Shown here: one piece after another, positions 44,516 through 56,350 of the stretch
Layout of the letters: each line of letters starts with the position of its first letter
Numbering within the stretch: the stretch's first letter is position 1
Assembly: GCF_050436995.1 (NCBI RefSeq)
Contig: NC_134757.1
Location: 4,848,501-4,912,500 of the forward strand
Direction of reading: 5' to 3'
DNA length: 64,000 nt
Source: Anticarsia gemmatalis
Taxonomy: Eukaryota; Arthropoda; Insecta; Lepidoptera; Erebidae
The notes under the pieces: model-generated
What the model was told of the DNA's origin: nothing
Database searches by the model: none
What the model saw: only the letters and a program-made list of their open reading frames with translations
Made by a program: the position numbers and the translations under genes

Positions 44516-45418
44516 ATGGATGCTGATTTAATAATTAATATCGAAAATATAGTAGATAATTTTTTTTCATACAATGATATTGAAAATGATGAAATATCTG
44601 GAGCTTTACTTAATAAACTGAATCAAAAACTTAAGGATTATGAGGAACGAGGACCAACAGCGAAACTTTGGATTCAATATTTTTATATAGTTTCAATTCT
44701 TAAAGAGTTTTTAAGAGCTGAACGTATGGGGGATTGGAAAGCTCATTTAAACTGCGTCAAAGAAATGCTTCCTTACTTTCACGCGTCTGGACATTTTCCG
44801 TATGCTAAGTCTGCACATCTATACTTGCAGGACATGCTACAATTAGAGAATTTCATAGATCCTGATGTATATAAAAAAAATTCAGAAGGATTCTTCACTG
44901 TGAGACGTTCAGACAAATTAAGCTGTGGCACTTCAACGGACATGGTAATTGAGCAGTCTATGATGAAAGCTATGAAGACAGATGGAGGTATTGCTCGAGG
45001 AAGAAGCACAAAACAGAGTGTCATAAGTAAATGGGTTTATAGTATGCATGCAATGAATACAGTTTGTGAAAAATTAGAAGATCTGGCTAATGTTAGGATG
45101 GATACGACCGAGCAGCATGTTGATGCAAGTGATTCACGAGTAAAAAAAGATGCTAAAGACTTACGAAAACTTTTGGAATGGTTCTCAATACATAATCCTT
45201 TTCCAGAGGTTTTGCATCGTTATATCTCAGAAGCGGTGGCTTTTAGGGAAAAAATTATTGATACCTTTTTTATAGGAAATTCCCTGATCTTCAAATTATG
45301 TCGGGGTAATTTTGCGATACAACTTACCGTTTTCAAGAAAATCGCGAAAAACTCATTTTTTGGACCTTATTACCCCGCTAAATTTTTTTCCTTACATGGG
45401 ATCGGTTGGGACTTTTAA
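44516..45418 (+). CDS. 300-codon frame of unknown function carried by the inverted-repeat element
   Basis: Residues 1-231 lie in unique DNA between the arms; residues ~232-300 are encoded by the right inverted repeat. The unique part has a compact, soluble-protein composition with conserved-looking blocks: AKLWIQYFYIVSILKEFLRA, then DWKAHL, then a PYFHASGHFPYAKSAHLYLQ block, then FFTVRRSDK, then IEQSMMKAMKT..GGIARGRS. From memory these blocks resemble an uncharacterised family repeated in arthropod and cnidarian genomes; I could not search. The arm-encoded tail (FGPYYPAKFFSLHG region) does not look like a natural protein end, so the captured protein is probably truncated. The frame is uninterrupted, hence young or under selection. 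No catalytic residues can be named. Confidence 0.75.
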   Translation: MDADLIINIENIVDNFFSYNDIENDEISGALLNKLNQKLKDYEERGPTAKLWIQYFYIVSILKEFLRAERMGDWKAHLNCVKEMLPYFHASGHFPYAKSAHLYLQDMLQLENFIDPDVYKKNSEGFFTVRRSDKLSCGTSTDMVIEQSMMKAMKTDGGIARGRSTKQSVISKWVYSMHAMNTVCEKLEDLANVRMDTTEQHVDASDSRVKKDAKDLRKLLEWFSIHNPFPEVLHRYISEAVAFREKIIDTFFIGNSLIFKLCRGNFAIQLTVFKKIAKNSFFGPYYPAKFFSLHGIGWDF

Positions 45419-45508
45419 GACAATGTTTATAATTATAATTTAAACAATTTTAAGAATTTTCAGCTTCCCCTGAATTTGTCGTGGGTCAAATGTCTAAATT
45501 GACCGGAG
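45210..45508. repeat. Right terminal inverted repeat
   Basis: 299 bp, inverted copy of 44121-44429. It supplies the last ~69 codons and the stop of the internal frame. Confidence 0.85.
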
Positions 45509-46210
45509 TATAAGTAGGTAATATACAAAGTATGAGTAATATTTTAATTATTAATTACACTTAATAGTGGCTTTCGCAGCATATTAAGACTACGTAGTGA
45601 CTGGTGACATGTCTATTTAAGTTATCTTTAAGGCCGACAACAGTATTACAAGCAGGAAGCCTTATCATATCGGTACAGCAGGCAGCGTGTGATGACAGAT
45701 GTGACGGACGGACGTGTTGCGGGCGGAAGTGTGCTGGTGGGCGGCTTCCGTCGGCGCGTGCGCATGTCCGCCGATATACGATACGATGCGACAGCCAGCT
45801 CAGTCCACCGCACCGTATCGGGTTCCATATCGGCCCGGATCCACTTACATTCCACTAATCCACCACAAAACAAGGCTAAGAAAATAATACAATATAAAGA
45901 AATCAGTAAATCTCATTTCCTTCATACAGCTTCAACAAACAAAGTGTTAATACAACGTTATAGCGATATGAAACATTAAGCTAATTCTAGGTACTTTCGA
46001 AATAACCGCGCTCGGTAATAAACAGTTAAAAACAAATGGAGAAACCTCACAATTGCTCTAATTACCGCCTCCGTTACCAAATCACGAGAAAATTCACGCC
46101 CTCAACCCTCCACGTCACAATGAGGGAATGGAAGAAGCCTGTGAAAAAGCAAATTAAATTAATTGTGATGTAAACGAGGGTAGGCCGGGCACAGTGCGTA
46201 CTGTAAATAA

Positions 46211-46221
46211 TAGATGGCGCT
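46211..46221 (+). promoter_or_regulatory. CTCF-like core motif
   Basis: TAGATGGCGCT fits the AGRTGGCGCY core known for insect CTCF. It is a single site only, so this is a motif match without further support. Confidence 0.25.
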
Positions 46222-47101
46222 GGCTTCGAACCGCACCCCTTTACAATACAATTTTATTTGCCGTATAAAATGTTGGCCGCGCGTGTGGCATTACTTAGGT
46301 AGTTAATAAATAAATCGAATCTGTCGCTGCGTTACATAAAACTGTTTGTTTTTTATTGCCTTTCAAATATGTTATGAAGGTAACAAAGAGTATTTGTTGT
46401 ACTTACATTGTAGAATAACCAAGAGATATGTTTTGACGTTGTTACTTTTTACTGTAATTGCTTAGTACATCAATAGACTGAATGTTAAGCTTCGTTTGCG
46501 GTGAACGTAAAAGAAGACAATAAAGCACTGTATAGCTAATTAATAATATGAGGTAGTCGCGGTCAAGACTCGAAGGTGAAAGCTATAAGCGTGTTTATTA
46601 TGAAAACATCATGTTGGGTTGAGGCCGAAATAGTCAGAGTAAGACGTTCGATCGGTTTACAGGCGAAGCTTTACAGCATTCTATTTTCAGCGCTCCATCA
46701 AACCAACGCCGATATCGCTCTTATGGATTTATAAAATGATTTGAACATAATTCTTGTAGCGTCGTCGGATCTCTCTATAATGTTCAGTTTGATTTTTTAT
46801 CTTAGTTTTCCTGTAGCAAAATCTTGCAATACTAATTGGTTATACAACCCACTGCTTAGTTGTTATTTCGTTAAAGCAAAAACCGAGTAAGAGACTTTGA
46901 ACGTTGTTATGATATTTGCTCCAAAATAAAGTTAGCACATAAAATCATTTTATAAATTAATCGGATTTAAGATTGAACAATTATGTTTTGGTGTGTTTTT
47001 AGGTTTTCAGCGTGTTATATAAATATTAACCGATATGTATGGTAACTGGCACAGAAGATACAAGAAGAAAGAACATAAGAAGCTAGTCTTGTTCCCGGTT
47101 A

Positions 47102-47165
47102 CTCACTCAACCTGGGTGTGATGTGTGCACTAGTTGCTCGGCCCATCACAACCTCCTTGAGTGAG
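47102..47165. repeat. Stem-loop with symmetric 6-nt internal loop
   Basis: Nine paired bases (CTCACTCAA/TTGAGTGAG), six mostly unpaired bases on each side, seven paired bases (TGTGATG/CATCACA) and a 20-nt apical loop. It lies in a GC-richer island with a 28-codon frame (47035-47121) of uncertain meaning. Confidence 0.55.
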
Positions 47166-48842
47166 CGACCGTGGATGAGATACCCATCACTCACGAGGAA
47201 CCAACGTTCAGCTGAAGAACTGTCTACAGATTCATGATAATTGTTACCTTTATATTTATTATTGTCCTGTATTTTGTTACTGTTATATTAAGTGATATAT
47301 TAGTTTAGCGTGTCAATACAAAATTCCTAAAAACAAATACTCGAATATTTCACGTTTATGAATTAAACAAAAGTAAATTTATTGTAAGAGCAGTGTTGTT
47401 ATTGACTGTACGAGCAGGTCGTAAAGAATGTAAATTTATACGTCATGTGTAGTTTTGCACTGGAATTTTAACAACCTTGTCAAATTAATATATCAAAAAT
47501 GTACACATACCCGTAATTAAAATTTTACAAAATCTTGTTACGCAGAACGCGGTGCTATAGCTTTTTAATAATATTCATTGAGGTGTATCAATACGCGTCT
47601 TGTCGAAGTTTTCATAGAAAAACGATTGGCCGATCGACAAAAATAGCATCACTAACGTACAGAAACCAGGCGCGCACCGATCACGTGATTTATACGTTAT
47701 CGGCCGTTCGGTGGTTTACGACAACCGTACATCGAGGATCATATTCAGAATACTTCGCCAATCTGTCATAGGTTAGATAAATATTGAATTGTAAGTAAAA
47801 CTCGTTCGTTGCAAGTGCAAACTGCTTTGTACGCGGAGTCTTGTTATCCGAGAGTCGTTCTCTGTTTACAGAAAGTAGAGCTTTTATCTTTAGCTGTATT
47901 CCTATTTGGCGCGGTTATTGTCAAACAAACCGCTTACTGCAATAGCGTAACATGTTATTCTGTAGCACCTAATTTAGATATTTAAGAAAAACATAGAAAC
48001 GCGTTTTCATCAGTCAAAATGAAAATCAAACAAACAATAGAAATAACTAGAAACAATACTATCGATGCGTTAAGTTTAGCGTTATGAAGAGTACAGGTAC
48101 ATTTCTTTATACGATAATGATTTACATCCCCGAGAAATAGTATATAAATGAGTTCGCGTTAGATCAAGGTAATACGTGTACATATATGTGACATTCCAAG
48201 TTCATCGTATCACAACGCAATAACGATTGTAACAGCACTTATAGTATTGTTATGGCGTACATATCATACAGTACAGTCATCAAGTGGCGCGATTGTTCGC
48301 CATTATCTCCTGTTACACCTGGGCGCATTGATATGCGCTTACTGTATGCCTGATTAGCCATGCAATGTTTCACACTTAGCCACCGATTGTGTTCACAACA
48401 CCTGTCATTGCATCTGCCATCTGTTATTATAATTGCATCGTATGACGCGTATACAATTAAGTTTATGAACGTAATTGATGATTCAATGGCTACAATTAAT
48501 TGTATATTTTCTTGGTACTATGTCGATGATAGTTATCCGTAGTTGGATATCTTAGACCTAACAATCTGTCGCTACTAAGTAAAACTCTAAATTTCATCAG
48601 AGTGTTATAACATCACCACGTGTTTTTATAATCCAAACCGCTGATACATTTATTACTCCGCCACCTAGTAATTCATGCATGTTCATGTTTTATGGTCCAT
48701 AAAATAATTTCCCACCTATTAAGAGCGTAACTCATCGCAACTACTCGGCATACTGGTGTATTTGGCGTAGATAGATAGCGCACTTGTACCTTACAATTTG
48801 CGTACATAGTCTGTGCCTTGTCTTACCATGTGTAGGTAACGG

Positions 48843-48900
48843 GTAGGCTTATCCGCTGGCAACTCGCGCATTCGTAGCAGTTGCCAACTAGCAAGCCTAC
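48843..48900. repeat. Stem-loop with symmetric 6-nt internal loop
   Basis: GTAGGCTT/AAGCCTAC pair, six largely unpaired bases follow on both sides, then TGGCAACT/AGTTGCCA pair around a 14-nt loop. The layout copies that of the 47102 hairpin 1.7 kb away, with different sequence. Confidence 0.55.
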
Positions 48901-51900
48901 GCGACTAAGCCGATATCAGCTGTCGCCGCGTGCTACGCCGACGCACCGTAGCTCTTCTACGACATTTACACTTTCATTATACTGATAACATTATTGAATA
49001 CATGGCACCTTAATATTTGTCGACGTGTTGAATTTTATTATAAAGGCAGAAAATAAAACCAGAGAAAACTCAGCACACATTTCGACACCCCATTTCGGAG
49101 ACAGATATTCATAAAAATGCAAAGTAGGTATAATACGAGTAGAACATTTTAGTCCCTTGTTCTTCTTGTATTGGTACAAGTGTGTGGGTAATAATAATAA
49201 AAGTTAATACAAAAACATCGGGTTATTACGACGGCGACATTAAAGGCCAGTGCTGTAATTGTTAGGGCGGTTCACACTCGCGACCGGTAATTTGGCAGCG
49301 TCGACATCGCGTCTATTGCAACACCAATTTCATACGACGATGTTACTGGAATTGCTTTTATTATCAGCGCTTACATCGGCTACATTCTACAGTTCATTTA
49401 GAGATGAAATTTAATCATTAATTTATCAAAAGTTTTAAACTTCATATTGTTTCATATTCAATGCACGTTCTGTATACACTATAATAATAATATATGTTGT
49501 TTAGGAATTGTGAATGTCAGCGCGGCCACAATATAATTCCGCCACTAGCGTTAGTTCTACACTTGACAATTGAAGTTTGCGAGTCGCTCGGCTCCGGTGT
49601 CCGGTAATGAATCAACTTGTTTAGTTGCAATTGAGGGTTATCAGAGCGCAGTTACGTGTTGCTAATTATTAAACTTTCCCGACGTTCATTAAGTATGTTT
49701 ATTCCGTATAGCGACAACTTACTAACATTCTCGCACATAAGGCGCGTATTTCTAAAGCTTTAACATAACAAAACTTAAATTTAAAAATGATAACGGGCAA
49801 ACCACACAAGAAAAAGTAAAATAATATTATTCAAAGCAGATAAAACAATTTCCTCTTTGTGATCTAAATAAAAAACTCTCGAGTCTCTTATGTGAAGAAA
49901 CGAAAGTCGAGTGCAATTTTAGGGCCGAGTCTACCCTCTACGAAATTGAAGGTGTTTGGTTTGGTTCGAACATCTGCATAGGGTTGAGTTGTTTACAGTC
50001 TCCGGCCGGTCTCAAGACAATTTATTTGAAAGGTGTCGCGGCGCAATCCACTCAGCGATCACTGCCGATACAAATACCCGACCTAGAATAACCTGGGTAT
50101 AAATCACTCTGAGGAAATAACTTGCTCGACCCATTTACCTAACTGGACATGTCTTTAAGCAACGTCTTCTAGTGCCCGTGCCACTCACGGTGACGATATT
50201 GTGAAAGCTTCGGCATTGATGTTGTTCTATTCAATAGTAGCACGGAAAGGTTTGAGTTTGTTTTGTTCGTTGCTAGGCTCGTAAAACTTCATGTTATTAT
50301 ACAAGTATGTTGTCCAAAACACCCAACACGTCGTGATATAAACTAGGATTATTGTTTAAAATTTAAAAGTGTTACGTTTGTTACATTTTGTATCAAAATC
50401 ACAATATTTTATCTAAGTTAAAATACTTAGAGTGACTTTGTTAGTCACAACGAAATTCCTAATTACGGGAGATGGGAAAATAAGAGAAAATTGTATTAAA
50501 TCGCGGGTTATCTAAGCTCTTACTCTTATTATTTCGGAGATGGAGCGCGACGACTTCGAAATTTACTTAATTATGTTATAAAGATACTGATCTGAATAAA
50601 ACGGGCGAGCGACGAAACGCGAGGGAATAATCGTCTGGACCGACAGACAAGTGCCATCTCATCGCCGCGAAGCCAACACCTCCACGACACAACCGCCACA
50701 AGACCATTCTGTTTTTTTAACAGACACTTTTATAACATACATTATTATTTTCAATCAGGATTGGCCATATCGTGTGAGTGTATATAGTTTTACTAAACAC
50801 AGCAATGATAAATGATTACAATCATCTTAGAACGCAAAGGGTCTTATAAAAGACAGTCGATAAAACAAATAGGCGTTGTCACACGCTTGGATCCATAACA
50901 TCGTGCATCATATAGTGTACAGATGCAGTCTCAATTTCGTTAGTGGCGCCGCGCCGTAGGTAGCCGTATAGTTGCCTGTACCGGCGGGCTGAAATAGAAA
51001 ACGGCTGGTGATTAATTGCCAATTACTCCAACTGCCGAGTAATTCCCGCGCCCACTTGTCGCCGAGTAAGCTCGCATATTATTTTTCCATCGAGTAAATA
51101 AATTGATTGGAGGAAAATGGAACAAACGATCCTCTAAATTCATTTATCCGTAAATACATATGGGGAGACCTCAAGATATTAAGAACTCTGAACTCTACTA
51201 TTTAATCGTACATTGTATATAATTAAGCCTAAGAACTTTTAGTAAATGTCACTTTATTCTATTTTAAACAACAACACAATTTTACTACATAATTTTATTT
51301 TAGTAGTTTCAATCCACCTTTACCGAGAAATGAAAAATAGGGTAGTCTGTTTTTATAGGTCACTTAAACGCACTAACCTATCCTTGTCATAAATATAATA
51401 CGTAATGATAGCACGCGAGTATAGTGTTACGTCCCCAATGCAAAATTGTAATTTGCTGTGATATAATTCAATATTTAGCGAGATGTAATTGAATATTTTT
51501 CCAATTTGTTGCGCGTAATGGGGCAAGATTGAGTTGACGGTCCCCACAGGGCGGCGCGGCGGTGGATGGCGAGCGGCGCCCCACCATCACCGACCGTACC
51601 TCCTCTATACGCATCCACTTGCCTTCATTACCATACATTCACAAATTCTACTAACTTACTCTTCTTTCAAATTTAATCATGACTAAATCTTGATCAATAT
51701 TCTAAAATAACACTGCAGCCACAAACTAACATATTAGCCATTGTAGGGGTACTAAATAATTTTCTAGATTATCATATCAAATGTAATTATCGCCACTCTT
51801 ATAATTACTATACATGATCGTCGTTAAACATCATGGGTAAAATAAAATATCTACCAGTACCAACACACTAAAGAGTTGTTACATAAAAGGTTTTCGGCAT

Positions 51901-53771
51901 TAGTACTCGTAGTAGGTCCATTCACGTCATGTCCTCGCGTCAATATGGTGGGATTACTGCCACATGAACTAAGCTCGTCACGCACTCTGTTTTGAGTAAC
52001 CGACAAAAAACTCATCTTTCATGTGACTTTCTCTCAAATAGGTTTACGCTCCCCCTCTTAATACATACTCAATCATTATTTAGATATGGATACCATTTGT
52101 AGCCGTTGGAAAATGGTCTCCAATTTTCTTATGTTAGCCATAAATCGAATATAACATCCAATTTAAGGCTAACTTACACAAATATACGAGTATTTATTAC
52201 TTACACATAGGTAAAGATGATTCATGTTCCAATTTTCTCCCATAACATAGACATTTATTAAAAATATATATAAACGTACTATATGCTATTTTATATATAT
52301 TAAATATGCAAATAACCAAAGATATTCATGAGAACAAGTAGAACATTTTACCTTACTTATTTACAGAATTATACGTTTGCTCGTAGTTTAAGATATTCCT
52401 GTTATTGCACTTTGACGTAGCAACGAGGAAGATGGAGGCCGACGTCACGTCGACTCATTCCAGTGGCGATCGCCACTGGCATACTAATATTCTCCGAGCG
52501 ATTCCATGTAATTCCAGTCGGTACTCCGCCGCCGATTGTGCTCTCAGTATCTTGAATATGTTACAACAGAATATACCGAACTTGTACCAGATACCAATGA
52601 AATACCAAACGCAAATCACTACAACCGAATTCTATTATATATTTGTCTCTAACAGTAATCCTAATTCATAAAGTATCCACATCAATACAACTATGATCCT
52701 ATAGTCTGCCCGCACATTCATTTTAACGACCTGATGTTGCGATTCCACCGTAAACCCTTTGGCACTAACTTCGTCATATCACATTTATTTCTTTGTAAGT
52801 TAACGGCTTCATAATATTTTTTCTATCTACCAAGTTACCCACGCTAACTCGCGCCTTGAGCGTTATGGCCTGACGTGATTCAGCACTCGTAATTCGTCTC
52901 AGCCTGAGGCTAAACAAACTCAGCTTATCGCATAACATAAATTGGCAACACGTCGTTAAGGCGACCCGCACACTGCGAGCGGCGCGGCTTTATCAGCGGC
53001 CTCTCGTAAACCAACGCCGTCTGTTATTGCAGCTCGGCTGCGACATTTTCCGAGACTTTTTTCATATCGCAAAACGGCTGCCGATTGTAACGCAAACCGG
53101 CGACCGGGACGCGGCAGTCGAACCGCGTAAACGATTTGGCTTGTGCCGATAAATATATCCATTTGGCAGTGCGCGCCCACTCCATGTTCGTATCAACTGA
53201 AAAAGCGCCGCCGCCTTGAGCGCTGGTGTAATTAGAGGCCAATCGTAAAACGAAAGGGTTGCGCCCGGAACGTCCCATCTGATAATGAGCACGACTGGCG
53301 CGGCTCCAGCCGCCGCTCATATTAGGCGGTCTCTCTGCCGCTATCGTTACGACTTTTACACTTTTACGAGTTGTTTAGTTTACAGAGCCGGCTGTGTATG
53401 AGCGCGTGCATTGCCAAATGCTAGTTCGCGGCTCACCGCGCGCGACCGCTCTCTAAATATCGCCACCGCTACGTGTTAATGAGACGTACGTTTCAGGCTC
53501 GTTTGGCATTGCGCAGACCTCCTACCGTCACTCGGCACATAGCCTAGCCTACTTAAATATCTAGTCACTGTGCCACTGTATAATGGTCTCCCCGTTACTT
53601 TTTATGTTCATCAAGCGTTTTTTTAGACGGTCGCAAATTTTGTAACATTTATATGTAACAAAAAGAACATTATTCGTCGATAGCTATAACAAACTGTTGG
53701 CATCCGTTTACAATAACAACCAAAGCTTCATTCCCGACGATATCAATTTTGTTCAGTGGCTCTTAATTAAC

Positions 53772-53800
53772 ATTTTCTTTTCTTTCGTTTCCAGGTGAGT
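53772..53800 (+). other. Fused acceptor-donor site (possible recursive splice site)
   Basis: ATTTTCTTTTCTTTCGTTTC is followed by CAG|GTGAGT with AG at 53793-53794. The pyrimidine tract is long and nearly pure and the donor hexamer is consensus, which is the known insect ratchet-point layout. It lies 13.9 kb downstream of the putative first exon on the same strand. The alternative is an ordinary acceptor for the exon described next. Confidence 0.5.
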
Positions 53801-53956
53801 GAGGAAGCGAATACAAAACCAGCAGGCTTTGTGCGCGGCGCGGGCGCCCGACTCCAGACAAAAAAGAATATTACACCGCTTTCAATTCGAACACACAGAA
53901 GAAAAAATATTATCTGCACTTTTGTAAACGCAAATGAGGTTCGCTTTGTAATATAG
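53795..53956 (+). CDS. Alternative reading: terminal coding exon of the 39.9-kb gene
   Basis: If the acceptor at 53794 defines an exon, joining it in phase 0 to the 7-codon first exon gives 53 further codons ending at TAG 53956, with AATAAA at 54113. It begins VSEEANTKPAGFVRGAGARL and is rich in basic and polar residues. That would make a 60-residue protein of unknown function. The C-terminal half (NIICTFVNANEV) resembles translated AT-rich DNA, so the true product may be non-coding or the exon may not exist. It competes with the ratchet-point interpretation. Confidence 0.3.
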   Translation: MSEEANTKPAGFVRGAGARLQTKKNITPLSIRTHRRKNIICTFVNANEVRFVI

Positions 53957-55573
53957 GACTTAATTTAAATAACATCTCTGAGTAACCATTGGTGCGCTGA
54001 AACAGGTGGGTAATACGCACGCAACAATTGGTTACTTCAATAGGAAAGTAGGAAAACTGTGTTACGTAATAACAATATAGTCTAAAACTATAAACATACA
54101 CTAGCCGGATCAAATAAAATGAGAGATAACTCCAGACGACGAGTTATATAAAGGCACCTTTGTCATCACGTAATACCTATAGTCCTACACAGACGTTACG
54201 TTCCATGTGCTATGAAGCGCTTCATATTTTATCTGCTCAAATCTTGATGTATGAGCTACACGAAGGCATAAAGAGATTATCACAATGTACCCAGTCTATA
54301 CAAAAGGGTTTCACCTTCATTGAAACATGAAAACCATTTTCCGCGAACTACTGGTAGTAGACAGCCAAAATGATTTAATGCCTAGCCACTAGCAACGGTG
54401 CTGAAGTCTGCAAAACATTATTCATAAAAAGTATTATCATAAGTTGATTCGTTTATTGCTGACGGTAGCAATAAAAATGCACTTTCATATTATTTTAGTT
54501 AACTTTTGTATTATCTTACACAATATTATTATCTATTATACAAAAGTACACATTTTAACATTTGTGCTCGGGTGGGGTTTCCCCCATAAAAAAGTTTTTT
54601 TTCTTACTAAGATAGGACCCAAATACATTAACACATGAGAATCCATTATTTCTATGACAGTAACACTTCTAAGGAGCGGGCATAAAGGAAATGACTTATT
54701 ACTTATTTTTGGTATGATCAAACTTCGTTAATCAACCTTAAAGTACCACTGACAAAATTCTTTGATGCGTACTTACGTACAAGAGTCCAGGAGTTAGATA
54801 AGCTCACATGTTATGTAACAAAGAGTTCACCCACGGCCTTCGACCGTCGAACCCTCGCTCTGACGCTGTTGAACTCTGTTCACTCACCTCGCGGTCGATG
54901 CCATGCGAATAAAATTATATTACAGTGATGCAATAGAGAAAACAAAGTGGGAAGAACCGCAACAAAGGCAACCTTTCACAGTATATTTTCCAGTAAATTT
55001 TAAACCATAATCGCAATATTGCTGCCTGTCAATTATGAAAATAACTGGCGAGCAATACAAAAATAACCGCCATAATGAGAAATTGACAATCATATTCTTT
55101 TTTATAAAAAAAATAAATCTGATGCAAGGCTAATAATCTTGCTTTGAAACTAGAAGTAATAATTACTACCTTTCTATATTATTATTAAGAACAATTTTAA
55201 AATATTTTACTCTTAATTTTTTTTCTTCTCTCTTAGTTAAAATAAATTCATCAGGTTAATTTTCAAGAATGCAAGTCTCCACATCATATTTCGATTGCCA
55301 GTATTTGTGCTGACATATATTTAGCCTACTTTTCAGGGGTCATAAGTTCTCACATTATTGACTCACTGGCATGATTCGGTATTTGGCAGGTGTCGGTCAC
55401 CTGTGGGTGCAAGACAAAAGGTGCTAGTGCGGGCATGCACCCCACGCGAGCGTGCGGTCGCCGCCCTACAGGGCTTTGCACCCTCGCTCTATCCGCTATT
55501 CAGAGATAATACACTTTCATCTAACGCTGTTCCTTTTATAACAACTCTATAAAACAATAACAGTGAATTGCTC
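53957..55573. other. Non-coding stretch
   Basis: AT-rich with one GC-rich island at about 55375-55500, which contains TTGGCAGGTGTC and CACCTG words. No gene, repeat or mobile element is recognised. Confidence 0.45.
54113..54118 (+). terminator. AATAAA hexamer downstream of the candidate terminal exon
   Basis: A canonical polyadenylation hexamer 157 bases after the stop at 53956. It is relevant only if the 53795 exon is real, because AATAAA is frequent in AT-rich DNA. Confidence 0.25.
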
Positions 55574-55577
55574 TTAT

Positions 55578-56245
55578 CCTCTCGAGCGCCCCACGTCAAA
55601 ATTCAAATATACCGTTAAGCGTCCAGGCCAAAAATGGCGCGCGAAATTGAATTGGCGGTTGGCGTTTAAGCGCCGATTCCGTCATATTTTGATACTAACA
55701 CCCTAGTCATACCTTATATATTTGAAATCTACATAAAATTTGCTATATATTAAAAAAATAAACCACAAATAATATTTGATAGTGGTGGTACAATAGTCGG
55801 TTTAATCTGAATATTGTGTGCTTTAGGCATGTGTTTGAAGAAAGTCTAAAAAATATTTTTAGGCATAAAAAATAATATGACGGAAGGTCTTATCGTGTAG
55901 TTAATGAATAATGACATTAAAATCCAACTGTAAAATATACTCAAATCTTTAAAATTAGTTAAAAAAAGTATTTACAATATTGGTCATAAAGGAACATGTC
56001 GTTGGGTCAGATGTTGTTTAAGGTGCTCTCTGGCCTATATCAACCACTTATTCAAGTGTGTGCATTAGATCGTCGTCTCGTTTCATCAGCTTCAATGACA
56101 AATATGTTTGAAAGGGATAAACATAGTTTTAGCATTTAATTTCTACGTTTTTTTAATGTAAGATCGTTTTGCCGTACCACGGTGGCGGGACGCTTGACGG
56201 GGGTAGCACATTCAACCGTGACACGGTGGCCGGGCGCTTGAGAGG
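55578..56245. mobile_element. Non-autonomous DNA transposon (MITE), 668 bp, TTAT target duplication
   Basis: Ends are inverted: left CCTCTCGAGCGCCC, right (reverse complement) CCTCTCAAGCGCCC. TTAT flanks both sides (55574-55577, 56246-56249). Inside each end the AAGCG[CT]C motif recurs: left at about 55585, 55617 and 55667; right (inverted) at about 56189 and 56233. These look like subterminal transposase sites. The right end also shows a 20-bp direct repeat (CACGGTGGC.GG.CGCTTGA at 56179 and 56222). The interior is AT-rich and non-coding. The architecture resembles the 10.4-kb element, but the sequences differ. Confidence 0.75.
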
Positions 56246-56350
56246 TTATATAATAATACTATATTCCGTGTTACATGTTTAAACATTTCTTGTAATGTGA
56301 ATTCTTTCACCCATATTGTATATACCATTTTCTACAACATATTGTATAAA

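Larger units (their letters stand above)
44121..45508 (+). mobile_element. 1388-bp DNA-transposon-like element with ~300-bp inverted ends and a captured frame
   Basis: Left arm 44121-44429 and right arm 45210-45508 are inverted copies differing at a small number of positions, beginning GTCCGGTCAAATTAGACC and (reverse complement) CTCCGGTCAATTTAGACA. TA dinucleotides flank both ends (44119-44120, 45509-45510), fitting a TA target duplication as in the Tc1/mariner group, though the outermost base differs between arms. Only about 780 bp lies between the arms, filled by one long frame. I see no DDE/D transposase motif. Either the frame is an unrecognised mobility protein or the element is non-autonomous and carries a host gene fragment. 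Confidence 0.8.
45511..53771. other. Presumed intronic or intergenic DNA, no gene
   Basis: GC-rich islands at about 45700-45850, 47680-47720, 48270-48330, 48840-48960, 50930-51080, 51545-51605, 52420-52520 and 52960-53460. Frames opened on both strands at 45604-45979 and 52956-53320 reflect base composition. TAGATGGCGCT at 46211 matches the core of the Drosophila CTCF motif. The segment at about 50990-51115 combines ATTA/TAAT homeodomain-type words with GC-rich DNA. Two similarly built hairpins (47102, 48843) are listed separately. No mobile element was recognised here. Confidence 0.4.

Noticed and set aside
52956..53320. Three overlapping minus-strand frames
   Set aside because: Composition effect in a GC-rich island; no splice context or domain.
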